A stretch of 12,986 nt of DNA, taken from contig CAJWAY010000030.1 in the NCBI GenBank assembly GCA_913020685.1, positions 1 to 12,986 of the forward strand, written 5' to 3'. Source of the stretch: an uncultured Flavobacteriaceae bacterium (lineage in GTDB: Bacteria > Bacteroidota > Bacteroidia > Flavobacteriales > Flavobacteriaceae). The notes below the pieces were generated by a model, which worked only from the letters and a program-made list of their open reading frames with translations, had not been told where the DNA came from and ran no database searches. The translations under genes were made by a program, and so were the position numbers. Of this stretch, positions 7,011-12,802 are shown in pieces; within the stretch, counting starts at the first letter, position 1, and every line of letters starts with the position of its first letter.

Positions 7011-8015
7011 CTATCTAAAATCGACCAATTCTACTTCAAAAATTAAGCTAGTGTCGGGAGGTATCACACCACCAGCGCCTCGTGAGCCATATGCCAATTC
7101 ACTTGGAATTACCAGTTTAGCCGATGATCCTTTTTTGAGTAAAGCAATACCCTCATCCCATCCTTTAATTACCCTGCCCATTCCCAGAGGAAAAACAATG
7201 GGTTCATTCCGTTGATATGAAGAGTCAAAAACTGTTCCATCAGGCAGCATTCCTTTGTAGTGAACTGAAACGTTTTGCCCTTCAGAGGGATGATTTCCAG
7301 ACCCCTCTCGTATGATTTTATAGTAAAGTCCGCTATCGGTTTGCTCCATCCCAGAAGTCAACTTTTCAAGTTCTTTTGCATATTTTTCTTTTCTTTCTCT
7401 TTCCGCAATTATTTCCTCTTCAAAATAATTTGAAAATACTTTTGGAGCATCAAATTTTTCAGCTTTAACTCCTTTTCTAATTATAGATATATTGACAATA
7501 GTGTCCTTTTGTACAATACTGTCCACAACCGCTTGACCCTGAATTACTTTACCAAAAACAGTGTGTTTCCCATCGAGCCAAGGGGTTTCTTTATGTGTAA
7601 TAAAGAATTGACTACCATTTGTTGCAGGTCCTGAATTTGCCATTGAAAGTATGCCTGGACCACTGTGGGTCAAATCAGTAATCTCATCAGTAAATTTATA
7701 ACCTGGTCCTCCAGTCCCTGTTGCGGTTGGATCTCCCCCTTGAATCATAAAGTCATTGATGACTCTGTGAAAGATTAATCCATCATAATATTTCTTTCTC
7801 AAAAACTTTTTTGATACTTCAGGGTTGTTTCCCTCTGCTAGTGAAACAAAGTTGGCAACGGTAATAGGAGTTTTTTCCAATTCCAATTGCAAAATTATAT
7901 CGCCTTTATTTGTTTCAATATTGGCATACAAGCCTTGATCTAATTCAGGAAACTTTTCATCACAGCTGATTATTGTCAAAGCAAAAAGCAGGTACAGCAA
8001 ATTGTTTTTTTTCAT
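7011..8015 (-). CDS. Cyclophilin-FKBP fusion peptidyl-prolyl isomerase lipoprotein
   Basis: The 334-residue protein carries two different proline-isomerase folds. A lipoprotein signal with lipobox Ile-Ile-Ser-Cys (Cys18) anchors it in the envelope. The cyclophilin domain spans about 30-185, with FHRVI (82-86, catalytic Arg84), QGGD (92-95), ATNGSQFFIT (131-140) and WLDGKHTVFG (146-155). A charged helical linker, likely coiled coil, covers about 195-222. The FKBP domain occupies 229-334, with VHYKG, VFDSS (262-266), VIKGWDEGI (282-290) and IPSELAYG (303-310). Pocket residues of both domains are conserved, so both should be active in folding exported proteins. Cyclophilin-FKBP dual immunophilins have been described in Bacteroidetes. 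The start ATG overlaps the gldI stop by one base (TAATG), suggesting translational coupling. Confidence 0.93.
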   Translation of the reverse strand: MKKNNLLYLLFALTIISCDEKFPELDQGLYANIETNKGDIILQLELEKTPITVANFVSLAEGNNPEVSKKFLRKKYYDGLIFHRVINDFMIQGGDPTATGTGGPGYKFTDEITDLTHSGPGILSMANSGPATNGSQFFITHKETPWLDGKHTVFGKVIQGQAVVDSIVQKDTIVNISIIRKGVKAEKFDAPKVFSNYFEEEIIAERERKEKYAKELEKLTSGMEQTDSGLYYKIIREGSGNHPSEGQNVSVHYKGMLPDGTVFDSSYQRNEPIVFPLGMGRVIKGWDEGIALLKKGSSAKLVIPSELAYGSRGAGGVIPPDTSLIFEVELVDFR

Positions 8016-8563
8016 TATGGATTAATTAAGTTTTTTTCGTGTTTTAAAAGTTCTATTGTAAAACGAAGAGGTTGATTGATTCCAATTTTTTCTCCATCGC
8101 CTTGATAGCCGAAACAAAGGTAGGAAGGAAAGAGAAATACACCAATTTCTCCCAATCGTAAATATTTTATGCCCTCTCTTAGAGCAGGTATCAAATCCTC
8201 TTGATCCACCACAAAGCTTACATCACCTAATTCTTTTTCATTGTATAGAAGATTTCCGTTAATGTCTTCTATTCGATACCTGAAAGTAATACGATCACCT
8301 TTTATGGGGTAGCTATCACTCAAAGGTGTTTTATTTTGATATGCAAACCAAAAGCCTTTAGGTGAACTTTCAAAAGACAACTTTTCTTCCTGATGTATTA
8401 TTTTACTAAATAAAGACTGCTCAATGGCAATGATGTTTTTATTTCGTTTGGCAGATTCATTAAGAAAAATCTTCTTTTGTATATTAATTGGGCGACGTGG
8501 CTCAATATTTTGACATCCTAAAAGAATCAAAGAACTCACTAATAAAAAAGTGATTCTAACCAT
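8015..8563 (-). CDS. gldI: GldI-like FKBP-type gliding-motility lipoprotein
   Basis: The product is a 182-residue lipoprotein with lipobox Leu-Leu-Gly-Cys (Cys17) and an FKBP-type fold in its second half. The opening after the cysteine (QNIEPRRPI), the KGFWFAYQNK segment (69-78) and the ending FGYQGDGEKIGINQPLRFTI (151-170) resemble GldI, a lipoprotein required for gliding in Flavobacterium johnsoniae. Several canonical FKBP pocket residues are replaced: the Phe-Asp pair aligns with Tyr107-Asn108, and the pocket Trp aligns with Leu128 in LIPALREG. Catalysis may therefore be weak or absent, and a chaperone or scaffold role is possible. The stop overlaps the next gene by one base, and the start lies 8 bp inside the end of the nrnA-like gene. 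A generic FKBP lipoprotein is the alternative reading. Confidence 0.83.
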   Translation of the reverse strand: MVRITFLLVSSLILLGCQNIEPRRPINIQKKIFLNESAKRNKNIIAIEQSLFSKIIHQEEKLSFESSPKGFWFAYQNKTPLSDSYPIKGDRITFRYRIEDINGNLLYNEKELGDVSFVVDQEDLIPALREGIKYLRLGEIGVFLFPSYLCFGYQGDGEKIGINQPLRFTIELLKHEKNLINP

Positions 8564-9569
8564 AAAATTGTGATTTTTCTTCTGCTATTACCTTAATGAA
8601 TTGCTCAACAGTTTCATCTAAAGTTAGACTTGACATACCGCCAGCTGCATTTATGTGCCCTCCACCACTGAAATATTTCTTTGCAAACTTGTTTACGTCG
8701 AATGACCCTTTTGATCGAAAAGATATTTTGATAATTTTTTCATTTTCATTTTCAATCATAATCACTGCCAATAATATGCCTTTAAGACTAAGCCCATAAT
8801 TGACAAAGCCCTCAGTATCTCCTTTCTTGAATTTATTTTGATTCAATTCCTTTTGAGAAAGTGTAATATAGACTACCGGGGTATTTTCGATTTTCTTTAG
8901 GTTTTTAAGTGCAGTACCTAATAACCTTAATCGATTAATAGAATTTGTGTCATAAATTTTTTGATTGATCAAATGGGGTTGAGCACCATTTTCAATAAGC
9001 TTACTTACAACCTGATGTGTTCTGGCTGTAGTAGTGGGAAATTTGAATGAACCAGTGTCAGTCATAATACCTGTGTAAAGACATGATGCGATAGGCTCAT
9101 CTATTTGATCGCGATCCAAATGACTAATCAATTCATATACCATTTCACAAGTCGACCCCTTAGTAGTATCAGAGAAGGTGATCGATGCATAATCTCCCGG
9201 GTTTTCGTGATGATCAATCATTATTTTTAAAGCATTACTTTTTTCTACGAAAGGGCCCAATTGATCAATTCTGCTCAACTGATTAAAGTCCAAGGTGAAG
9301 ATGATGTCTGCAGTTTTTATTGTTTGGATCGATTCGTCTAAAGCATCTAAAAATTTCTTAATTTTCTTTTGACCGGGCATCCAATTTAGAAATTCTGGGT
9401 ATTCATTGGGGGTAATTATTTGTGAATTATGTCCAGTTTTGGATAAAAAAGCTTGAAGGGCAAGACTGCTCCCCAATGCATCGCCATCAGGATTTTTATG
9501 TGGTATGATGACTATTTTTTTTTGTGTGATAAGTGCTTTTTTAAATTCTTTTAAGAGTTGATTATCCAT
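8556..9569 (-). CDS. nrnA: DHH/DHHA1 phosphoesterase, NrnA-like (nanoRNase / pAp phosphatase / c-di-nucleotide related)
   Basis: The 337-residue protein has the two-domain DHH-DHHA1 layout. The N-terminal DHH domain shows PHKNPDGDALGSS (23-35), a metal-binding Asp94 (LDFN), IDHHENPG (118-125) and GIMTDTGSF (167-175, Asp171). The C-terminal DHHA1 domain ends with the substrate-binding FSGGGHINAAGG (300-311). Such enzymes hydrolyse very short RNAs, 3'-phosphoadenosine 5'-phosphate or linear di-nucleotides such as pApA; which one applies here is not shown. Length fits NrnA. A TTG start at 9609-9611 would extend the protein by 14 residues, but ATG at 9567-9569 fits the family and sits just after a TAnnTTTG box. 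Its stop overlaps gldI by 8 bp, so it probably leads the gldI operon. Confidence 0.9.
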   Translation of the reverse strand: MDNQLLKEFKKALITQKKIVIIPHKNPDGDALGSSLALQAFLSKTGHNSQIITPNEYPEFLNWMPGQKKIKKFLDALDESIQTIKTADIIFTLDFNQLSRIDQLGPFVEKSNALKIMIDHHENPGDYASITFSDTTKGSTCEMVYELISHLDRDQIDEPIASCLYTGIMTDTGSFKFPTTTARTHQVVSKLIENGAQPHLINQKIYDTNSINRLRLLGTALKNLKKIENTPVVYITLSQKELNQNKFKKGDTEGFVNYGLSLKGILLAVIMIENENEKIIKISFRSKGSFDVNKFAKKYFSGGGHINAAGGMSSLTLDETVEQFIKVIAEEKSQFYG

Positions 9570-9573
9570 TTTC

Positions 9574-9581
9574 CAAAGATA
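9574..9581 (-). promoter_or_regulatory. Candidate -7 box upstream of the nrnA-like gene
   Basis: The minus strand reads TATCTTTG, a full TAnnTTTG match, followed by GAAA and then the ATG at 9569. No TTTG is seen at the expected -33 distance. The position supports the ATG start over the upstream TTG and implies a leaderless or near-leaderless transcript. Confidence 0.42.
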
Positions 9582-9593
9582 CCAAAATTTGGT
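9581..9593. repeat. Perfect 13-bp inverted repeat in the nrnA/ndk divergent gap
   Basis: ACCAAA and TTTGGT face each other around a single A, directly upstream of the nrnA -7 box and sharing one base with it. TTTGGT recurs at 9612-9617. It may be a regulator binding site; no protein can be named. Confidence 0.35.
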
Positions 9594-9664
9594 CCTTTTG
9601 TTTTCTATCAATTTGGTAAATATTTATAATAAGTAGCTGGAATAGCAAAAGGTTTGATTTTTTA

Positions 9665-9672
9665 TAAATTTG
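9665..9672 (+). promoter_or_regulatory. Candidate -7 box upstream of ndk
   Basis: TAAATTTG matches TAnnTTTG and lies 17 bp before the ndk ATG, which would give a short leader. The -33 element is not clear. The rest of the 120-bp divergent gap (9570-9689) holds only this box, the nrnA box and the inverted repeat. Confidence 0.45.
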
Positions 9673-9689
9673 CATCAAAATTAAAAGCT

Positions 9690-10109
9690 ATGCTTTCTAA
9701 TAGAACTTTCACAATGATTAAACCTGATGCTGTAGAAAAAGGACACACGGGGGCGATTCTGAGTAAAATTAATGCTTCGGGATTTAGAATTGTCTCAATG
9801 AAAATGACACAAATGTCTCAACATGACGCTGAATTATTCTATGCGGTTCACAAAGAACGCCCATTTTTCAATGATTTGATATCATTTATGAGCCGGGGTC
9901 CTGTTGTTGTAGCTATTCTTGAAAAAGATAACGCAGTCGATGATTTCAGAACTTTGATTGGAGCCACCAACCCTGAGGAAGCTGCAGAGGGTACTCTGCG
10001 CAAACAATTTGCTACTTCAGCGGGAGAAAATGCTGTACATGGTTCTGACAGTGATGAAAATGCTGAAATAGAGGCAGCTTTTCATTTTTCTACAAGAGAA
10101 ATGTTTTAG
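9690..10109 (+). CDS. ndk: Nucleoside-diphosphate kinase
   Basis: This cytoplasmic enzyme transfers the gamma phosphate from ATP to nucleoside diphosphates through a phosphohistidine, balancing NTP and dNTP pools. The 139-residue product has normal length. It shows NRTFTMIKPDAVEKG (4-18, Lys11), YAVHKERPFF (51-60), Arg87, GATNPEEA (91-98), and the active-site NAVHGSDS (114-121) with catalytic His117. A TTG at 9654 would add 12 residues, but they precede and span a TAnnTTTG box and are not part of the family, so ATG at 9690 is preferred. It is transcribed alone on the plus strand, divergent from the nrnA-like gene and overlapping the end of the DUF721 gene by 4 bp. All catalytic residues are present. 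Confidence 0.97.
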   Translation: MLSNRTFTMIKPDAVEKGHTGAILSKINASGFRIVSMKMTQMSQHDAELFYAVHKERPFFNDLISFMSRGPVVVAILEKDNAVDDFRTLIGATNPEEAAEGTLRKQFATSAGENAVHGSDSDENAEIEAAFHFSTREMF

Positions 10110-10408
10110 CGCAACACAATTTTTTTGAGTAATTCACTACCCAATTGTTCATTCATCATTTTCCTGATCTTTTCTTTACCATAACTCAACTCCTCTCTCA
10201 AGGCGGCATTATTTAATGAAACAATAACCGTATTTCCTTTGAGCAAAACTTTATCAGTGTAGTTGGTCATGTGTGATCCCAATAATTCGAACCACAAATC
10301 TTTGACTCGGGTATTGGTAATTCCGGTCTTTAATGCTTCTGAATTCACGATTTGATCTAGCACTTTACCAATGCTTTGAGGTTCAAATTTTCTTTTAGCT
10401 GACTTCAT
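10106..10408 (-). CDS. DUF721 protein, possible DciA-like helicase loader
   Basis: The 100-residue cytoplasmic protein matches the DUF721 pattern: an N-terminal SIGKVLDQIV segment (12-21), the conserved VKDLWFELLGSHMTNYT (40-56, the family's W-x-x-xxG region) and the beta-strand plus helix VIVSLNNAALREELSYGKEKI (66-86). DUF721 includes DciA, which operates the replicative helicase DnaB in bacteria lacking DnaC or DnaI, and in actinobacteria the family also sits beside recF. Here it closes a recF-lipoprotein-DUF721 cluster, 3 bp after the lipoprotein gene, and overlaps ndk by 4 bp in convergent orientation. The product is short compared with some DciA proteins. Family membership is likely; the helicase-loader role is inferred from family and context. 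Confidence 0.75.
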   Translation of the reverse strand: MKSAKRKFEPQSIGKVLDQIVNSEALKTGITNTRVKDLWFELLGSHMTNYTDKVLLKGNTVIVSLNNAALREELSYGKEKIRKMMNEQLGSELLKKIVLR

Positions 10409-10411
10409 ATG

Positions 10412-10819
10412 TCAATTTGTGTTGTCAAATCTTTTGTAATGATATCTTTTTTCCTGATGTTCAAGAACCAATTTATTTTGATTCAACTTAATAACTTTTT
10501 CTTCCCATTCATCCCAAACCGTTTGAAAACTTAAATAACAATCTCTATTAATAAATTTAATATTAAAGTTATTTAAATCTTTGGTGACTAAAAATTTTTT
10601 ATTCAATTGAGGTTGTGTTTTTTTTCTGATCCCCTCTTTGTCATTTACCTCATAAAAATCTAGAAGCTTGGTCGCACCTTTGGGATAAAAAGTTTCATTC
10701 TTGTAGGTGATGTAATCAATACTCCAATAGCCGTTTAGGAGATCAAGCTCGCTCGACGTAATTTTATTTTTACAACCAATACATAAGATAAATGAAGTAA
10801 GGAAAAAATATCTGAACAT
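10412..10819 (-). CDS. Small lipocalin-like lipoprotein, function unknown
   Basis: The 135-residue product starts with a hydrophobic signal ending in lipobox Cys-Ile-Gly-Cys (Cys16), so it is probably a lipid-anchored envelope protein. The mature part begins LDLLNGYWSIDYITYKNETF (26-45), resembling the opening of lipocalin-like domains (L-x-G-x-W), and continues with alternating strands (FLVTKDLNNFNIKF, CYLSFQTVWDEW, KLVLEHQEKRYHYKRF) typical of a small beta barrel. I cannot assign a ligand or function. It sits between recF (3 bp upstream) and DUF721 (3 bp downstream), so it is almost certainly cotranscribed with replication and repair genes although its own destination is the envelope. The start is ATG. 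It is strongly AT-rich, like its neighbours. Confidence 0.72.
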   Translation of the reverse strand: MFRYFFLTSFILCIGCKNKITSSELDLLNGYWSIDYITYKNETFYPKGATKLLDFYEVNDKEGIRKKTQPQLNKKFLVTKDLNNFNIKFINRDCYLSFQTVWDEWEEKVIKLNQNKLVLEHQEKRYHYKRFDNTN

Positions 10820-10822
10820 TTG

Positions 10823-11905
10823 CTAACTAAGTTTAAATATTTCGTAAGTAGATGAACTCATTTTCAATGCCGCTAGGATTCTGTCTTCATGGGTATCAGA
10901 AATAAATATTTGTCCAAGACATTCATTGTCGAATAATTGTATGGTTTGAGTAACTCTCTCTTGGTCCAACTTATCAAAAATGTCATCCAAAAGTACTATG
11001 GGATTGATACCAGACTTTTCCTTTATAAAATCAAATTGTGCAAGTTTGAGTGCAATAAGAAAAGTTTTCTGTTGCCCTTGACTACCAAATTTTTTAATTG
11101 GCATTCCCGAGATCAATAAATCCAAGTCATCTTTATGAATACCAACAGAGGTGAATTGGAGTATTTTATCTTTTTCTAAATTATGATTCAGTAAATCGGA
11201 CATGTTATTTTCAAAAAGATCAGATTTGTATCGAATTTCCACCTTTTCAGAACCTTTACTGATACTGAGGTGTCTTTTTGCAAAAATGGGGATGAAAACT
11301 TCCATAAATGCATTTCTCTTTTCGTAGATGGGTTTTGCCAATTCACTTATTTGATGATTATAAATGCCCAATGTCTCTGAATCAAAAGTCCGGTTTTGAG
11401 CAAAAAACTTAAGTAGCGCATTCCGTTGAGCCAATATTTTATTGTAGTTGGATAGTTTTATTAAATAAGTTTTATCAATTTGTCCTATTATTCCATCAAT
11501 AAACTTTCTTCTAGTGCTGCTGCCCTCAATGATCAAATTCCGATCAGCAGGTGAAATGATTACTAAAGGAATTAGCCCAATGTGTTCTGAAGTTTTATCA
11601 TAAACTTTACCGTTTCTCTTTATAGTCTTTTTTTGACCCTTTTTAAAACTACAATTGATTTTTTCTTCTTTACCGTTTTTGTTGAATTTTCCTTCAATCA
11701 AAAAAAATTCCTTACCAAACTGAATATTTTGGACACCAGAGGGGTTAAAATAGCTTTTGGTAAAAGCCAAGTGGTAGATGCTATCTAAAATATTTGACTT
11801 TCCAATTCCATTATTACCAATAAGGCAATTGATAGATGCCTGAAAATCGAATTGAGAAGCTTCAATATTTTTGTAATTGGTAAGGGTCAATTGCTTTAGA
11901 AACAT
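10823..11905 (-). CDS. recF: DNA replication and repair protein RecF
   Basis: RecF is an SMC-like ATPase that binds single-strand/double-strand junctions and, with RecO and RecR, helps load RecA at gaps. The 360 residues have normal length. The N-terminus LKQLTLTNYKNI is typical, followed by Walker A GNNGIGKSN (30-38), the NLIIEGSSTRRKFIDGIIGQ segment, the ABC-type signature FGSQGQQKT (273-281), Walker B and D-loop IVLLDDIFDKLD (303-314), and IFISDTH (about 333-339). It is the first gene of a three-gene minus-strand cluster with a small lipoprotein and DUF721. A well-spaced promoter ends 5 nt before the ATG, which implies almost no 5' leader. dnaA, dnaN and gyrB are not next to it in this window. 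Confidence 0.96.
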   Translation of the reverse strand: MFLKQLTLTNYKNIEASQFDFQASINCLIGNNGIGKSNILDSIYHLAFTKSYFNPSGVQNIQFGKEFFLIEGKFNKNGKEEKINCSFKKGQKKTIKRNGKVYDKTSEHIGLIPLVIISPADRNLIIEGSSTRRKFIDGIIGQIDKTYLIKLSNYNKILAQRNALLKFFAQNRTFDSETLGIYNHQISELAKPIYEKRNAFMEVFIPIFAKRHLSISKGSEKVEIRYKSDLFENNMSDLLNHNLEKDKILQFTSVGIHKDDLDLLISGMPIKKFGSQGQQKTFLIALKLAQFDFIKEKSGINPIVLLDDIFDKLDQERVTQTIQLFDNECLGQIFISDTHEDRILAALKMSSSTYEIFKLS

Positions 11906-11910
11906 CTATG

Positions 11911-11943
11911 CAAATATAGTTTGGTTTAGAAAGGTAAAACAAA
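11911..11943 (-). promoter_or_regulatory. Promoter of the recF cluster
   Basis: On the minus strand TTTG (11940-11943) is followed after 21 bp by TATATTTG (11911-11918), both full matches to the Bacteroidota consensus. Only five bases separate the box from the recF ATG, so transcription should begin at or within a few bases of the start codon. Confidence 0.65.
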
Positions 11944-11986
11944 ATTTAAATTTATTATAGCCAACTATTTTCGTTATTTTACGAGT

Positions 11987-12017
11987 TTTGGTTTTGCCCC
12001 AAAAAAGGTTAATTTTG
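11987..12017 (+). promoter_or_regulatory. Promoter of the TPR protein-ribH operon
   Basis: TTTG (11987-11990), a 19-bp spacer and TAATTTTG (12010-12017) fit the Bacteroidota promoter exactly. The ATG follows 20 bp later after an A-rich leader of the kind Bacteroidota use in place of a Shine-Dalgarno sequence. Confidence 0.65.
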
Positions 12018-12019
12018 GG
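11998..12019. repeat. Inverted repeat overlapping the TPR-ribH promoter
   Basis: CCCAAAA (11998-12004) and TTTTGGG (12013-12019) form a perfect 7-bp inverted repeat with an 8-nt centre. The right arm contains the end of the -7 box. A further TTTTGG at 11986-11991 covers the -33 element and can also pair with the middle CCAAAA. It could be an operator or a small hairpin. Confidence 0.4.
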
Positions 12020-12037
12020 AACTTAAAAAAAACACAA

Positions 12038-12802
12038 ATGGCAACCTACAAAAAGAGAGGTTATAAAAAATCAATTACACCAGCCGCTGAAAAAAAAGTA
12101 GAGTTAGAGAGTACAACTGCGGAGGTTTTTGATAAATTAGACACCACTGCATCTCGAACCGAAGAATGGGTTTCCAAATTTCAAAATTTCATTCTGGCAG
12201 GTGTAGGCATCATCGCATTATCCGTGTTATCCTACCTAGGCTATCAGAATTATATTTTTGAGCCAAAAAAATTGGAAGCTGTCAGTGAACTGAGTCAATC
12301 TCAATACTATTTTGAATTGGCCGTCAATGGTCAAGAACCTGATTCTTTATTTCGTAGAGCCCTGAATGGTGGGGAGGGAAAGTACGGTTTTTTGGATATT
12401 ATTGAAAATTACAAAGGAACGCCTGCAGCCAAATTAGCTACTTACAGTGCCGGGATGGCCTACTTAAATCTGGAAGATTATGTCAACGCGATTGAATATT
12501 TAGATCAATTTGACACAGAGGATGTGATGCTGAAAGCCCTTGCCAAAGGCGCTATTGGTGACGCTTTTGCTCAAATAGACCAACCTATGGAAGCGTATGA
12601 GTTTTATGTAGCAGCTTTTGAGTCCAGCCAGAATTCTTTCAGTGCACCGAAATACCTTTTCAAAGCAGGAATTTTGGGAGCTACACTCGGTAAAAAGAGT
12701 GAAGCACTAAATTATTTTAAAAGGATACAATCTGATTATTCTGGTTCTACAGAGGCCAGCATGGTAGGAGTTCAAATAGGTTTGCTGGAAAACTTTAAAT
12801 AA
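12038..12802 (+). CDS. Membrane-anchored tetratricopeptide-repeat protein (YfgM-like layout)
   Basis: The 254-residue protein has a basic cytoplasmic N-terminus (ATYKKRGYKK), one transmembrane helix at about 51-68 (FILAGVGIIALSVLSYLGY) and a helical C-terminal region with TPR-like repeats from about residue 80, such as KLATYSAGMAYLNLEDYVNAIEYLDQF, KGAIGDAFAQIDQPMEAYEFY and KAGILGATLGKKSEALNYF. This layout resembles YfgM, the SecYEG-associated protein of enterobacteria, and places the TPR region in the periplasm. That similarity is architectural, not proof of the same role. The start ATG follows an A-rich stretch with no Shine-Dalgarno sequence and lies about 20 bp downstream of a good promoter. 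Its stop overlaps the ribH start by one base (TAATG), so the two genes are probably translationally coupled. Confidence 0.85.
   Translation: MATYKKRGYKKSITPAAEKKVELESTTAEVFDKLDTTASRTEEWVSKFQNFILAGVGIIALSVLSYLGYQNYIFEPKKLEAVSELSQSQYYFELAVNGQEPDSLFRRALNGGEGKYGFLDIIENYKGTPAAKLATYSAGMAYLNLEDYVNAIEYLDQFDTEDVMLKALAKGAIGDAFAQIDQPMEAYEFYVAAFESSQNSFSAPKYLFKAGILGATLGKKSEALNYFKRIQSDYSGSTEASMVGVQIGLLENFK

Noticed and set aside
9609..9611. TTG start extending the nrnA-like protein by 14 residues
   Set aside because: The extension is not part of the family and would begin upstream of the likely promoter box at 9574-9581.
10102..10126. Possible terminator after ndk: TGTT/AACA stem followed by a T-run
   Set aside because: The stem has only four weak pairs and lies within the DUF721 coding end, so it cannot be supported as a terminator.
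11942..11953. AAATTTAAATTT palindrome upstream of recF
   Set aside because: It is a perfect palindrome but made only of A and T runs in AT-rich DNA, so chance is the simplest explanation.
11906..12037. Replication origin near recF
   Set aside because: recF can lie near oriC, but no cluster of DnaA boxes is visible and dnaA, dnaN and gyrB are absent from the window.
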